Source: Hydrogenophilales bacterium (GTDB lineage: Bacteria; Pseudomonadota; Gammaproteobacteria; Burkholderiales; Thiobacillaceae). Taken from it: a DNA stretch of 46,690 nt. Location of the stretch: the NCBI GenBank assembly GCA_016719465.1, contig JADJYY010000022.1, forward strand, positions 1 to 46,690. Reading direction: 5' to 3'. The position numbers and the translations under genes are program-made. Under the pieces are notes generated by a model. It worked only from the letters and a program-made list of their open reading frames with translations. It was not told where the DNA came from and made no database searches. This document shows positions 32,626 through 43,471 of the stretch, in pieces. The number at the start of each line of letters is the position of its first letter. Position 1 is the stretch's first letter.

Positions 32626-34077
32626 TCAGACGGTGAACAATTCCATGAACTCGCTCACCGGCGTGGCTTCCAGCCTGGCCTGATCGCCGCACAGGGCATT
32701 CAGCGCGGCGCACTTCTTGGGCGAGAGTTTCGCGGCGATGGCGGCCTCGAACTTCTTTACCAGGATGGGGATGCCCTCGGCCCGGCGCTGGCGGTGGCCG
32801 ATGGGGGCGTCGATGCTCACCTTCTCGGTGTGGGTGCCGTCCTTGAAGAACACCTGCACGCTGTTGCCGATGTAGCGCTTGTCGGCTTCCAGGTATTCCT
32901 TGGTGAAACGCGGGTTTTCCCTGACCGTGGTGATCGATCGCAAGTGGTCGATGCGCGGGTCGGCGGCCGCCGCGTCGGTGTAGTCGTCGGCGGTCAGGCC
33001 GCCCTTGATCAGGGGCACGGCCACCATGTACTGGATGCAGTGGTCCCGGTCCGCGTAGTTGTTCAGCGGCCCGGTCTTGTCGATGATGCGGCAACCCGCC
33101 TCCTGGGTCTCGATCTCGATGCGCGCGATCTGGTCGATGCGGTCCTTGACCCGGGGATGCAGGGCCATGGCGCATTCCACGGCGGTCTGGGCGTGGAATT
33201 CGGCGGGGAAGCTGATCTTGAACAGGATGTTCTCCATCACGTAGCCGCCGAAGCCCTGGCTGAACTTCAACTCGTTGCCGCGAAACAGGGCGTCCTGGAA
33301 GCCCCAGGTCTTGGCGGTGAGGGCGGAGGGATAACCCATCTCGCCGGTCAGGCAGATCATGGCCAGCCGGGCGCCCCGGGAGCTGGCGTCGCCCGCCGCC
33401 CAGGACTTGCGCGAGCCGGTGTTGGGCGCGTGCCGGTAGGTGCGCAGGGAGCAGCCGTCGACCCAGGCGTGGGACAGGGTGTTGAGCACTTCCTCGCGGC
33501 TGCCGCCCAGCATCCTGGCGGCGACGCCGGCGGAGGCGATGCGCACCAGCATGACGTGGTCCAGGCCCACCCGGTTGAAGGCGTTCTCCAGGGCCGTGAC
33601 CCCCTGCAGCTCGTGGGCCTGGATCATGGCCGTGAGCACGTCCCGCATGGTCATGGGCGCCTTGCCTTCGCTGATGCGCTTGCGCGAGAGCCAGTCGGCG
33701 ATGCCCAGGATGGCCCCCAGGTTGTCCGAGGGATGGCCCCACTCGGCGGCCAGCCAGGTGTCGTTGAAGTCCAGGAAGCGCACCAGGCAGCCGATGTCCC
33801 AGGCCGCCTTGATGGGGTCCAGCTCGTAGGAGGTGCCGGGCACCCGGGTGCCGCCGGCCATGCCCGCGCCGGGCACCACGGGGCCCAGCAGCTTGGTGCA
33901 TTCCGGGTAGTCCAGGGCCATGAGGGCACAGGCCAGGGAATCGATCAGGCAGTAACGGGCGGTTTCCATGGCCAGGGCGGACTGGCTGGCGTCGTAGTCC
34001 ATGACGTAGTCGGCCATGGACTGCAGGATGGTGTCGAAGGGCGGGCGCTCGGCGGAGCGGATGTCGTGGGCGGACAT
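32626..34077 (-). CDS. prpD: 2-methylcitrate dehydratase PrpD
   Basis: 483 residues. Dehydrates 2-methylcitrate to 2-methyl-cis-aconitate in propionate breakdown. Blocks shared with E. coli PrpD: DYVMDYDASQ, RYCLIDSLACALMALDYPECTKLLGPVVPGA, DFNDTWLAAEWGHPSDNLG, ENAFNRVGLDHVMLV, HAWVDGCSLRTYRHAPNTGSRKSWAAGDA, ISFPAEFHAQTAVE and NNYADRDHCIQYMV. Last gene of prpE-B-C-D. It is the PrpD (Fe-S-independent) type; acnD and prpF of the alternative pathway are absent. Its end is insulated from the Met-rich gene by a 42-base palindrome. Confidence 0.96.
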   Translation of the reverse strand: MSAHDIRSAERPPFDTILQSMADYVMDYDASQSALAMETARYCLIDSLACALMALDYPECTKLLGPVVPGAGMAGGTRVPGTSYELDPIKAAWDIGCLVRFLDFNDTWLAAEWGHPSDNLGAILGIADWLSRKRISEGKAPMTMRDVLTAMIQAHELQGVTALENAFNRVGLDHVMLVRIASAGVAARMLGGSREEVLNTLSHAWVDGCSLRTYRHAPNTGSRKSWAAGDASSRGARLAMICLTGEMGYPSALTAKTWGFQDALFRGNELKFSQGFGGYVMENILFKISFPAEFHAQTAVECAMALHPRVKDRIDQIARIEIETQEAGCRIIDKTGPLNNYADRDHCIQYMVAVPLIKGGLTADDYTDAAAADPRIDHLRSITTVRENPRFTKEYLEADKRYIGNSVQVFFKDGTHTEKVSIDAPIGHRQRRAEGIPILVKKFEAAIAAKLSPKKCAALNALCGDQARLEATPVSEFMELFTV

Positions 34078-34116
34078 GGAGGGTTCCTCAGGTGGCGGGG
34101 TTTTGGGTTTTGCTTC

Positions 34117-34214
34117 CCCCTGTCTTAAAGGGGGACCGAGGGGGATTTAGCAACCGCTACCTATTGGACAGGTCGGAGAAATCCCCCCTAGCCCCCCTTT
34201 ACGAAAGGGGGGAA
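34117..34214. repeat. Dispersed two-hairpin repeat, copy A
   Basis: A roughly 100-base unit: CCCCCTGTCTTAAAGGGGGACCGAGGG (hairpin), then GGATTTAGCAAC, a variable centre, and AAATCCCCCCTAGCCCCCC with a closing CCCCCC/GGGGGG hairpin. It lies between prpC and prpD. Its reverse complement, with a different centre, recurs at 36446-36546. Confidence 0.8.
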
Positions 34215-34236
34215 CACATCAGGTCAGGGTCTTTGG

Positions 34237-35409
34237 TCACGGTCTTTGGTCAATCGGCACGAACTTCAGATCCTCCGGCCCGGTGTAGTTGGCCGACGGC
34301 CGGATGATCTTGCCGTCGAGGCGCTGCTCGATGACGTGGGCGGCCCAGCCGGTGGCGCGGGAGATGATGAACAGGGGCGTGAACATGGCGGTGGGCACGC
34401 CCATCATGGCGTAGGACACGGAGCTGAACCAGTCCAGGTTGGGGAACATCTTCTTGATCTCCCACATCACCGCTTCCAGCCGGTCGGCCACGTTGTAGAG
34501 CTTGTGGTTGCCGTTGGCGTCGGCCAGGCGCTTGGCGACGGCCTTGATCACCTTGTTGCGCGGATCGGCGATGGTGTAGACCGGGTGGCCGAAGCCGATG
34601 ATGACTTCCTTCTTCTCCAGCACCCGGGCGCGGATGTCGGCCTCGGCCTCGTCCGGGGTGTCGTAGCGGGACTGGATGCCGAAGGCGGCCTCGTTGGCGC
34701 CGCCGTGCTTGGGTCCGCGCAGGGCGCCGATGGCGCCGGTGATGGCGGAATACATGTCCGAGCCGGTGCCGGCGATGACCCGGCCGGCGAAGGTGGAGGC
34801 GTTGAACTCGTGCTCGGCGTAGAGGATCAGCGAGGTGTGCATGGCCCGCACCCAGATCTCCGGCGCGGCCTTGCCGTGCAACAGGGTCAGGAAATGGCCG
34901 CCGATGGAATCGTCATCGGTCTCGCACTCGATGCGGCGGCCGTTGTGGCTGTAGTGGTACCAGTACAGCAGGGCCGAACCCAGGCTGGCGATGAGCCGGT
35001 CGGCGATGTGCCGGGCGCCCAGGATGGGCTGCTTCTCCTCCTCGGGCAGCACGCAGCCCAGGGTGGAGACCGCGGTGCGCATGACGTCCATGGGGTGGGT
35101 GGCGGCGGGCAGCTGCTCCAGCACGTTCTTCACCACCGTGGGCAGGCTGCGCAGGCTCTGGAGCCTGGTCTTGTAGGCCTTGAGTTCCTCCCGGTTGGGG
35201 AAGTGGCCATGAATCAGCAGGTGGGCGACCTCCTCGAATTCGCACACGTCGGCGATGTCCAGGATGTCGTAGCCCCGGTAGTGCAGGTCGTTGCCGGTGC
35301 GGCCCACGGTGCACAGGGCGGTGTTGCCGGCCATGACGCCGGACAGGGCCACGGACTTCTTCGGCTTGGGGCCGGTGGCGGCTGGAGTTTGCGCAGGGGT
35401 GTCGCTCAT
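34237..35409 (-). CDS. prpC: 2-methylcitrate synthase PrpC
   Basis: 390 residues, citrate-synthase fold; condenses propionyl-CoA with oxaloacetate. Seen: LSGVMAGNTALCTVGRTGNDLHYRGYDILDIAD near the N-terminus, YWYHYSHNGRRIECETDDDSIGGHFL, ILYAEHEFNASTFAGRVIAGTGSDMYSAITGAIGALRGPKHGGANEAA (catalytic His region), GFGHPVYTIADPRN, and the catalytic Asp in PNLDWFSSVSY. The AGRVIAGTGSD segment and length match methylcitrate rather than ordinary citrate synthases. Third gene of the prp operon; gaps to both neighbours hold dispersed repeats. Confidence 0.95.
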   Translation of the reverse strand: MSDTPAQTPAATGPKPKKSVALSGVMAGNTALCTVGRTGNDLHYRGYDILDIADVCEFEEVAHLLIHGHFPNREELKAYKTRLQSLRSLPTVVKNVLEQLPAATHPMDVMRTAVSTLGCVLPEEEKQPILGARHIADRLIASLGSALLYWYHYSHNGRRIECETDDDSIGGHFLTLLHGKAAPEIWVRAMHTSLILYAEHEFNASTFAGRVIAGTGSDMYSAITGAIGALRGPKHGGANEAAFGIQSRYDTPDEAEADIRARVLEKKEVIIGFGHPVYTIADPRNKVIKAVAKRLADANGNHKLYNVADRLEAVMWEIKKMFPNLDWFSSVSYAMMGVPTAMFTPLFIISRATGWAAHVIEQRLDGKIIRPSANYTGPEDLKFVPIDQRP

Positions 35410-35432
35410 GGTTTCTCCTTGTGAAGCCCTTC

Positions 35433-35511
35433 GTAGGGCGGCTTAGCCGCGAAGCGGCGTAACCCGCCATCCATCCGGTGGGTTACGGCCTGGCGGCCTA
35501 ACCCACCCTAC
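35433..35511. repeat. Dispersed palindromic repeat (GTAGGG...CCCTAC type)
   Basis: A 79-base unit whose ends are inverted copies (GTAGGGCGGCTTAG and CTAACCCACCCTAC) and whose middle contains two smaller palindromes (CCGCGAAGCGG, and GGTGGGTTACG). This is a common bacterial intergenic repeat by pattern. It sits between prpB and prpC. Confidence 0.75.
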
Positions 35512-35525
35512 AAAATCCGGGTCGA

Positions 35526-36413
35526 TCAGTCCTTGCCGGACGCGAACAGCGCATCCAGCTTCTGCTCGAAGCCGTGGTAGCCCAGGTGGTCGTACAACTC
35601 CATGCGGGTCTGCATGGCGTCCACCACGTTCTTCTGGTGGCCGTCGCGGCGAATGGCGCCGTACACGCCCAATGCCGCCTTGGCCATGGCGCGGAAGGCG
35701 GACAGGGGGTAGAGCACCAGGCCCACGCCGACGCCGCGCAGTTCCTCCACGCTGAACAAGGGTGTGGCGCCGAACTCGGTGATGTTGGCCAGGATGGGTA
35801 CCTTCACCGCTTTGGAGAACTCGGCGTACTGGGCCAGTTCGGTCATGGCTTCCGGGAAGATCATGTCGGCGCCGGCTTCCACGCAGGCGCAGGCCCGGTC
35901 GATGGCGGCCTGCAAGCCTTCGGCCTGGAGCGCGTCGGTGCGGGCCATGATGACGAAGTCGGAATCGATCTTCGCGTCCACCGCCGCCTTCACCCGATCC
36001 ACCATTTCCGCTTGCGACACGATGGCCTTACCGGGCCGGTGGCCGCAGCGCTTCTGCATGACCTGGTCCTCGATGTGCACCGCCGCGACGCCGGCCCGGG
36101 TCAGCGCCCGCACGGCGCGGGCGATGTTGAAGGCGCCGCCCCAGCCGGTATCGATGTCCACCAGCAAGGGCAGGCCGGTCACGTCGGTGATGCGGCGGGC
36201 GTCCACCAGCACGTCCTCCAGGGTGGTGATGCCCAGATCGGGGATGCCGCAGGAGCTGGCCGCGACGCCGCCGCCGGAGAGGTAGAGGGCCTGGAAGCCG
36301 GAATGCTCGGCCAGCAGGGCGGCGTAGGCGTTGATGGCGCCGACCACCTGGAGAGGTTTCTCGGCGGCGACGGCGGCGCGGAACTTGGCGCCGGCGGAGG
36401 CGGGTTGGGTCAT
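35526..36413 (-). CDS. prpB: 2-methylisocitrate lyase PrpB
   Basis: 295 residues, PEP-mutase/isocitrate-lyase superfamily barrel; splits 2-methylisocitrate to pyruvate and succinate. Signature MQKRCGHRPGKAI (the KRCGH catalytic loop), LSGGGVAASSCGIPDLG, LPLLVDIDTGWGGAFNIARAV, IMARTDALQAEGLQAAIDRA, GADMIFPEAM, ILANITEFGATPLFSVEEL and a YPLSAFRAMAKAAL helix are all present. Second gene of the operon. Confidence 0.96.
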   Translation of the reverse strand: MTQPASAGAKFRAAVAAEKPLQVVGAINAYAALLAEHSGFQALYLSGGGVAASSCGIPDLGITTLEDVLVDARRITDVTGLPLLVDIDTGWGGAFNIARAVRALTRAGVAAVHIEDQVMQKRCGHRPGKAIVSQAEMVDRVKAAVDAKIDSDFVIMARTDALQAEGLQAAIDRACACVEAGADMIFPEAMTELAQYAEFSKAVKVPILANITEFGATPLFSVEELRGVGVGLVLYPLSAFRAMAKAALGVYGAIRRDGHQKNVVDAMQTRMELYDHLGYHGFEQKLDALFASGKD

Positions 36414-36445
36414 GTCAAATCCTTACGGGTCGTACTGCTACGCAA

Positions 36446-36546
36446 TTCCCCCCTTTTAAAAGGGGGGCTAGGGGGGATTTCTACAAGGTTCGCAGTTCGA
36501 CGACCGTTGCAAAATCCCCCTCGGTCCCCCTTTACAAAAGGGGGAG
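36446..36546. repeat. Dispersed two-hairpin repeat, copy B (inverted relative to copy A)
   Basis: On the plus strand it reads TTCCCCCCTTTTAAAAGGGGGGCTAGG..., ending ATCCCCCTCGGTCCCCC and TTTACAAAAGGGGG. Its reverse complement aligns end to end with copy A at 34117-34214: conserved hairpin ends, the same GGACCGAGGGGGATTT and AAATCCCCCCTAGCCCCCC blocks, and a different centre of about 25 bases. It lies between prpE and prpB. Confidence 0.8.
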
Positions 36547-36557
36547 GAAAACCACCA

Positions 36558-38450
<1,893 letters not shown>

Positions 38451-38788
38451 GGGTCGTCTCCTCCGGATCTGTCCGGTATGTCATCACGTCGCATTGTGCG
38501 CTGCGGGGTGGATTTTGTAATAGATGGCCACCAAGTGTCATAAGCCTGATCAAACCCAAGCATTAAAGTTGGGTATGCGCGGATAGGTGTATGCGCTTGG
38601 ACGTTCGCCCGGGGAATAACCGTTGACCCCTCCAGACTTGCCACGCCGGGTTGTAATATCACGCGAGAAGCTTGCGCCGACCTTACGCGACTTGTCCGCC
38701 TCGGTCGATCCAGGCTCGAGCCGGGCCGTGATGGCGGCCTAAACGCCCGGCAAGATCAAGACCCGACGGTTTCCCTGTGGAGGGATGC
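38451..38788. promoter_or_regulatory. Intergenic region between divergent prpE and the diguanylate cyclase gene
   Basis: No gene fits in these 338 bases. It must hold the prp promoter and the start region of the sensor gene. The clearest symmetrical element is ACCCAA-N9-TTGGGT at 38554-38574 (6-bp arms, centre GCATTAAAG), about 104 bases upstream of the prpE start, a plausible operator. A Shine-Dalgarno GGAGGG lies at 38779-38784. No PrpR-type site was recognised. Confidence 0.4.
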
Positions 38789-41692
38789 ATGCGATTCCCG
38801 CGCGCGCGGAGGTTCATCCAGACCCTCATCATCCCATTGGGCTTGATGGGCGAACCGCTGCCCGCCGCCGGCGCGGAAGCGGAAACGTCGCCCCCGCGAG
38901 CGCACGCCATCCGCGTCGGCGTGCTGGCCAATCGGGGGATGGACTATGCCCGCAAGGAATGGACGGCCCACGCCGACTATCTCAACGCGGAACTGGCCCC
39001 GCTCCGCTTCGAGATCGTTCCCCTCTCCTTTTCCGGGCTGACCGGCGCGGTCCAGCGCCGGGAGGTGGAGCTGGTCATCACCAACAGCGGGCACTACACG
39101 GAAATGGAGATGAGCGGCGGCATCAGCCACATGGCCACGCGCCTCGTGGCCGGTCCCGGCGGCCCCCTGGACCAGTTCGGCGGCGTGGTTTTCACCCGCG
39201 CCGACCGCGCCAGGATCAACCGCTATGCCGACCTGCGCGGACTGCGGCTGGCGATCCCCGACAAGTCCAGCCTGGGGGGCTGGCAGGTCCACCTGCGCGA
39301 GGCCCTGGAACAGGGCATCGACCTGGAAGAGGATACCGGCGCCGTCCTGCTCACCGGCGACCACGAGAAAGTGCTGGAAAGCGTGCTGGCGGGGAGGGCC
39401 GATGTGGGCCTGGTGCGAACCGGCCTGCTGGAATCCATGGCCCGGGAAGGCCGCCTGAACCCGAGCGCGCTGCGCATCGTCAACCAGCGTCATGTCCCCG
39501 GATTTCCCTACATGCTCAGCTCGCGCCTTTACCCGGAATGGCCACTGGCCCGGGTGGCGGGCGTCCCGGACCAGCTGGCCAAGGACGTGCTGATCTGCCT
39601 GCTGGCGCTCCCCCCGGATCATCCCGCCACCCGGGCCGCCGGCATCCTGGGCTGGACCCTGCCCCTGAATTACCAGAGCGTGCACGACCTGTTCCGGACG
39701 GCGCGTCTCGGCCCCTATGCCAATCTGCCAATCGGCTTTGCCGACGTGCTCTCCCGCTACAGCCGCCCCCTCGCGGCGGCCATTCTTCTGGCCTTTCTCG
39801 GCCTGGGCGGCGTGGCCTGGTACGTCGCCGGCGTGAACGCCTCACTGAAGCAGGAGATCCGGCGCCGTATCGAAGCCGAACACAGCCTGGAGGAGAGCGA
39901 CAGCCGTTTTCGCGACATGGCCGACGCCCTCCCCAGCCTGATCTGGCTGGCCGGCACCGACAAACGCCGCACTTTCTTCAATCGATCCTGGCTGGACTTC
40001 ACCGGACGCGCCCTGGAACAGGAAACCGGTGATGGCTGGACCAAGGGCGTGCATCCTGAGGACCTGGAACGCTGCCTGCAAACCTATGCCGCCGCATTCG
40101 ATGCGCGCCAGCCTTTCGAAATGCAATACCGCTTGCGGCATGCCAGCGGCGAATACCGCTGGATCGTCGACGCCGGCACCCCCCGCCATGGCCCGGACGG
40201 CGTGTTCCGGGGCTATTTCGGCCACTGCATGGACATCACCGAGATGCGGCGCCTGAACGAGGCCCTGGCGGAAGGCCGGGAACGCTATGCCCTGGCCCAG
40301 CGCGCCGCCCACATCGTCAGCCTGGACTGGGACGTGGTCACCAACCGCCTGCAGTGGTCGGACGAAATCGAATCCATGTTCGGTTTTCCCCCGGGCGGAT
40401 TCGCGCGCACCTACGAGGCCTTCCTGGCGTGCGTGCATCCGGAGGACCGGCCCGCGGTCGAACTGGCGGTCAGGTCCGCCATGAAAAACGATCACCACTA
40501 CCACATCGAGCACCGGATCGTGTGGCCCAACGGCAGCGTGCGCTGGGTGGCGGAGACCGGCGACGTGGTGCGCGGAAAGAACAACCGCGCGATCCGCATG
40601 ATCGGCATCATCCGTGACATCACGGACCGCAGGCGGGCCGAGGAAGCCGCGCGCCAGAGCCACGAGCAACTCACCGCCTCCCTCGCCGCCCTGCAAATTC
40701 ATGCCCGAGATCTCGCCCGGATCAACGAAATGAACGAACTGCTCCAGTCCTGCCTCAGGGAAGAGGAAATACACCGGGTGTTCGGCCATATGGCCCAGAC
40801 CCTGGAACTGGGCGGTGGCGGCATGCTGGCCATGGCGCGCGGACCCGGCGAGGATTTGCGGGCCGTGGCCGCCTGGGGCAATACCGACGGCATGGATACC
40901 GAGTTCAGGGCGGATGCCTGCTGGGGCATTCGCCGGGGCCAGGCCTACGAACCCTCCCTCACCCAACCCAGGCTCTACTGTACCCACTACCCGGCCGACG
41001 CCGGCCTCCTCAACCTTTGCCACCCCCTGGTGATGCATGGTGAAAACCTCGGCCTCATCACCATCAGGGCGGGATCGGACATCGACAAGACGGCCTGGTT
41101 GCGGATCCGCCAGCTCAGCGTCACCCTGGGCGAAGCCCTGAAGCTGGCGCTGTCCAACATCCGCCTGCGGGAAGCCCTGCGTGAACAGGCCACCCGCGAC
41201 CCCCTCACCGGCCTGTTCAACCGCCGCTACCTGGACGAGACCCTGCCCCGGGAACTGCACGCCTGCCTGCGCGACGACCAGCCCCTCGCCCTGGCCATCC
41301 TGGATATCGACCACTTCAAGCAATACAACGACACCTGGGGCCACGAAGCCGGCGACCTGGTGCTGATCGAAGTCTCCCGCATCCTGAGCGAACACCTGCG
41401 CGCCTCCGACATCGCCTGCCGCTACGGTGGCGAGGAATTGCTCGCCGTGATGCCCCGCGCCGAACTCCACGAGGCCCGCGAACGCATCTCGCGCATCGCC
41501 AACCTGGTGCGCAACGCGGAGGTCCACATCCACGACCGCCCGCTCCCCGCCGTCACCTTCTCCGCCGGCATCGCCATCTCCCCCCTCCATGGGGAAAACG
41601 CCGAAACCCTCCTGCGCGCCGCCGACCAGGCCCTGTACGCCGCCAAGCAGGCGGGCAGGGACAAGGTATTCTCGGTGGAGCAGGCGGGCTGA
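38789..41692 (+). CDS. Membrane-bound diguanylate cyclase with PhnD-type periplasmic sensor, two PAS domains and a GAF domain
   Basis: 967 residues from ATG 38789 (GGAGGG just upstream). N-terminal signal anchor around residues 10-28. A periplasmic phosphate/phosphonate-binding-type domain spans about 35-310 (IRVGVLANRGMDYARKEWTAHADYLNAEL at its start). TM is about 328-348 (AAAILLAFLGLGGVAWYVAGV). PAS 1 starts about 370, PAS 2 about 497, a GAF-like region is about 644-790, and a C-terminal GGDEF domain runs from DPLTGLFNRRYLDE to the end. The active site is RYGGEELLAVMP; an inhibitory I-site RxxD (RASD) lies five residues before GGEEL. It makes c-di-GMP in response to an exported ligand. No EAL domain. 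Confidence 0.9.
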   Translation: MRFPRARRFIQTLIIPLGLMGEPLPAAGAEAETSPPRAHAIRVGVLANRGMDYARKEWTAHADYLNAELAPLRFEIVPLSFSGLTGAVQRREVELVITNSGHYTEMEMSGGISHMATRLVAGPGGPLDQFGGVVFTRADRARINRYADLRGLRLAIPDKSSLGGWQVHLREALEQGIDLEEDTGAVLLTGDHEKVLESVLAGRADVGLVRTGLLESMAREGRLNPSALRIVNQRHVPGFPYMLSSRLYPEWPLARVAGVPDQLAKDVLICLLALPPDHPATRAAGILGWTLPLNYQSVHDLFRTARLGPYANLPIGFADVLSRYSRPLAAAILLAFLGLGGVAWYVAGVNASLKQEIRRRIEAEHSLEESDSRFRDMADALPSLIWLAGTDKRRTFFNRSWLDFTGRALEQETGDGWTKGVHPEDLERCLQTYAAAFDARQPFEMQYRLRHASGEYRWIVDAGTPRHGPDGVFRGYFGHCMDITEMRRLNEALAEGRERYALAQRAAHIVSLDWDVVTNRLQWSDEIESMFGFPPGGFARTYEAFLACVHPEDRPAVELAVRSAMKNDHHYHIEHRIVWPNGSVRWVAETGDVVRGKNNRAIRMIGIIRDITDRRRAEEAARQSHEQLTASLAALQIHARDLARINEMNELLQSCLREEEIHRVFGHMAQTLELGGGGMLAMARGPGEDLRAVAAWGNTDGMDTEFRADACWGIRRGQAYEPSLTQPRLYCTHYPADAGLLNLCHPLVMHGENLGLITIRAGSDIDKTAWLRIRQLSVTLGEALKLALSNIRLREALREQATRDPLTGLFNRRYLDETLPRELHACLRDDQPLALAILDIDHFKQYNDTWGHEAGDLVLIEVSRILSEHLRASDIACRYGGEELLAVMPRAELHEARERISRIANLVRNAEVHIHDRPLPAVTFSAGIAISPLHGENAETLLRAADQALYAAKQAGRDKVFSVEQAG

Positions 41693-41817
41693 GGCGAACA
41701 TTGTCCCGCCAAGCCGCCCGATCGGTTTCACCCGCGCCCAATCTGCATGAAAATGCGGGGATTCCATTCACCCGCTTCATGGGCGGCTGCGTGAACCCGG
41801 CAAAGGATTTGAGCGCC

Positions 41818-42390
41818 ATGCTTCTGATGATCGACAACTACGATTCCTTCACCTACAACCTGGTCCAGTATTTCGGCGAACTGGGCGAGGACGTGCGCGT
41901 GCATCGCAACGACGAGATCAGCGTGGAGGCGGTCGAGGCCATGCGGCCCGAGCGCATCGTCATCTCGCCCGGCCCCTGCACGCCCAACGAGGCGGGGGTG
42001 TCGGTGCCGGTGATCAAGACCTTCGCCGGCCGCATTCCCATCCTGGGCGTATGCCTGGGCCACCAGAGCATCGGCCAGGCCTTCGGCGGCCGCATCGTGC
42101 ATGCCAAGGCGCTGATGCACGGCAAGACTTCCCCGATCCATCACGCCGACAAGGGGGTGTTCCGGGGCCTGCCCAACCCATTCACCGCGACCCGCTACCA
42201 TTCCCTGGTGATCGAGCGGGAGACCCTTCCCGACTGCCTGGAGATCACGGCCTGGACCGACGACGGCGAGATCATGGGCGTGCGCCACAAGACCCTGGCG
42301 GTGGAGGGCGTGCAGTTCCATCCGGAATCCATCCTGACCGAACACGGCCATCAATTACTGAAGAACTTCCTGGAGGATGCACGCCCATGA
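41818..42390 (+). CDS. trpG: Anthranilate synthase component II (TrpG/PabA-type glutamine amidotransferase)
   Basis: 190 residues from ATG 41818. Class I glutamine amidotransferase: nucleophile Cys79 in LGVCLGHQSIGQAFGG, and His/Glu of the triad in VQFHPESILTEHG near residue 171. Family blocks MLLMIDNYDSFTYNLVQYF, VISPGPCTPNEAG and SPIHH are present. Followed by trpD with an ATGA overlap, arguing for the TrpG role over PabA, though it could serve both. The usual upstream trpE is absent; the diguanylate cyclase gene ends 125 bases before. Confidence 0.92.
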   Translation: MLLMIDNYDSFTYNLVQYFGELGEDVRVHRNDEISVEAVEAMRPERIVISPGPCTPNEAGVSVPVIKTFAGRIPILGVCLGHQSIGQAFGGRIVHAKALMHGKTSPIHHADKGVFRGLPNPFTATRYHSLVIERETLPDCLEITAWTDDGEIMGVRHKTLAVEGVQFHPESILTEHGHQLLKNFLEDARP

Positions 42391-43415
42391 CCGCGCCCAT
42401 GAAACCCCAAGACGCGCTGACCCGCATCATCGAGCATCGCGAGATCTTCCACGACGAGATGCTCAGCCTCATGCGCCAGATCATGACCGGCGAAATGAGC
42501 CCGGTGATGATCGCCGCCCTCATCACCGGACTGCGAGTCAAGAAGGAGACCATCGGCGAGATCGCCGCCGCCGCCATGGTGATGCGGGAATTCGCCACCA
42601 AGGTGCCGGTGACGGAAACCTTCCGCCTGGTGGATACCTGCGGCACCGGCGGCGACGCCGCCCACACCTTCAACATCTCCACCGCCGCCGCCTTCGTGGC
42701 CGCCGCCGCCGGCGCCCGGGTGGCCAAGCACGGCGGCCGCTCGGTGTCGTCGAAATCCGGCAGCGCCGACGTGCTGGAGGCCCTGGGCGTGAACATCAAC
42801 CAGACCCCCGAGCAGGTGGCCCGCTGCATCGAGGACGTGGGCCTGGGCTTCATGTTCGCCCCCAACTTTCACGGCGCCATGAAGTTCGCCGCCCCGGTGC
42901 GCAAGGAGTTGGGCATCCGCACCCTGTTCAACATCCTGGGACCGCTGACCAATCCGGCCGGGGCGCCCAACCAGGTCATGGGGGTGTTCCATCCCGATCT
43001 GGTCGGCATCCAGGTGCGCGTGCTGCAGCGTCTTTACAGCGAGCGCGTGCTCATCGTGCACGGGCGCGAGGGCCTGGACGAGATTTCCATCTCCGGCGAG
43101 ACCCTGGTGGGTGAACTGCGGGATGGCGAGGTGCGTGAATACACCGTGCATCCGGAACAGTTCGGCTTCAAGACCCACGACATCGCCACCCTGCGAGTGG
43201 ATACCGTGGAGGAATCCAGGGACAGGGTGCTGCGCGCCCTGGACAACACCCCGGGGCCGGAACGCGACATCGTCACGCTGAACGCCGGCGCCGCCATCTA
43301 TGCGGCGGGGGTGACGGACAGCCTGGCGGAAGGGGTGGAACGGGCCCGCACGGTCATCGCTTCCGGCTCCGCCCTGGCCAAGCTGGCGGAACTGGCCGCA
43401 TACCAGCCGGGGTAG
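42387..43415 (+). CDS. trpD: Anthranilate phosphoribosyltransferase
   Basis: 342 residues from ATG 42387. Transfers phosphoribose from PRPP to anthranilate in tryptophan synthesis. PRPP-binding DTCGTGGDAAHTFNIS (about residues 86-101), AKHGGRSVSSKSGSADVLEALG, NFHGAMKF, LGIRTLFNILGPLTNPAGAPNQVMGV and VHGREGLDEIS are the family's conserved motifs. Coupled to trpG by a four-base overlap. trpC does not follow; a convergent radical SAM gene does. Confidence 0.95.
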   Translation: MTAPMKPQDALTRIIEHREIFHDEMLSLMRQIMTGEMSPVMIAALITGLRVKKETIGEIAAAAMVMREFATKVPVTETFRLVDTCGTGGDAAHTFNISTAAAFVAAAAGARVAKHGGRSVSSKSGSADVLEALGVNINQTPEQVARCIEDVGLGFMFAPNFHGAMKFAAPVRKELGIRTLFNILGPLTNPAGAPNQVMGVFHPDLVGIQVRVLQRLYSERVLIVHGREGLDEISISGETLVGELRDGEVREYTVHPEQFGFKTHDIATLRVDTVEESRDRVLRALDNTPGPERDIVTLNAGAAIYAAGVTDSLAEGVERARTVIASGSALAKLAELAAYQPG

Positions 43416-43471
43416 TCGACCGTCCCGGGTGGCCGAAGGGCTGCCCGGGGGGCGCATCCAGGATGAGCGGG

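Noticed and set aside
34117..36546. Composite transposon carrying prpC-prpB
   Set aside because: The flanking repeats have no transposase and differ in their centres; prpC/prpB fit the operon's own codon use.
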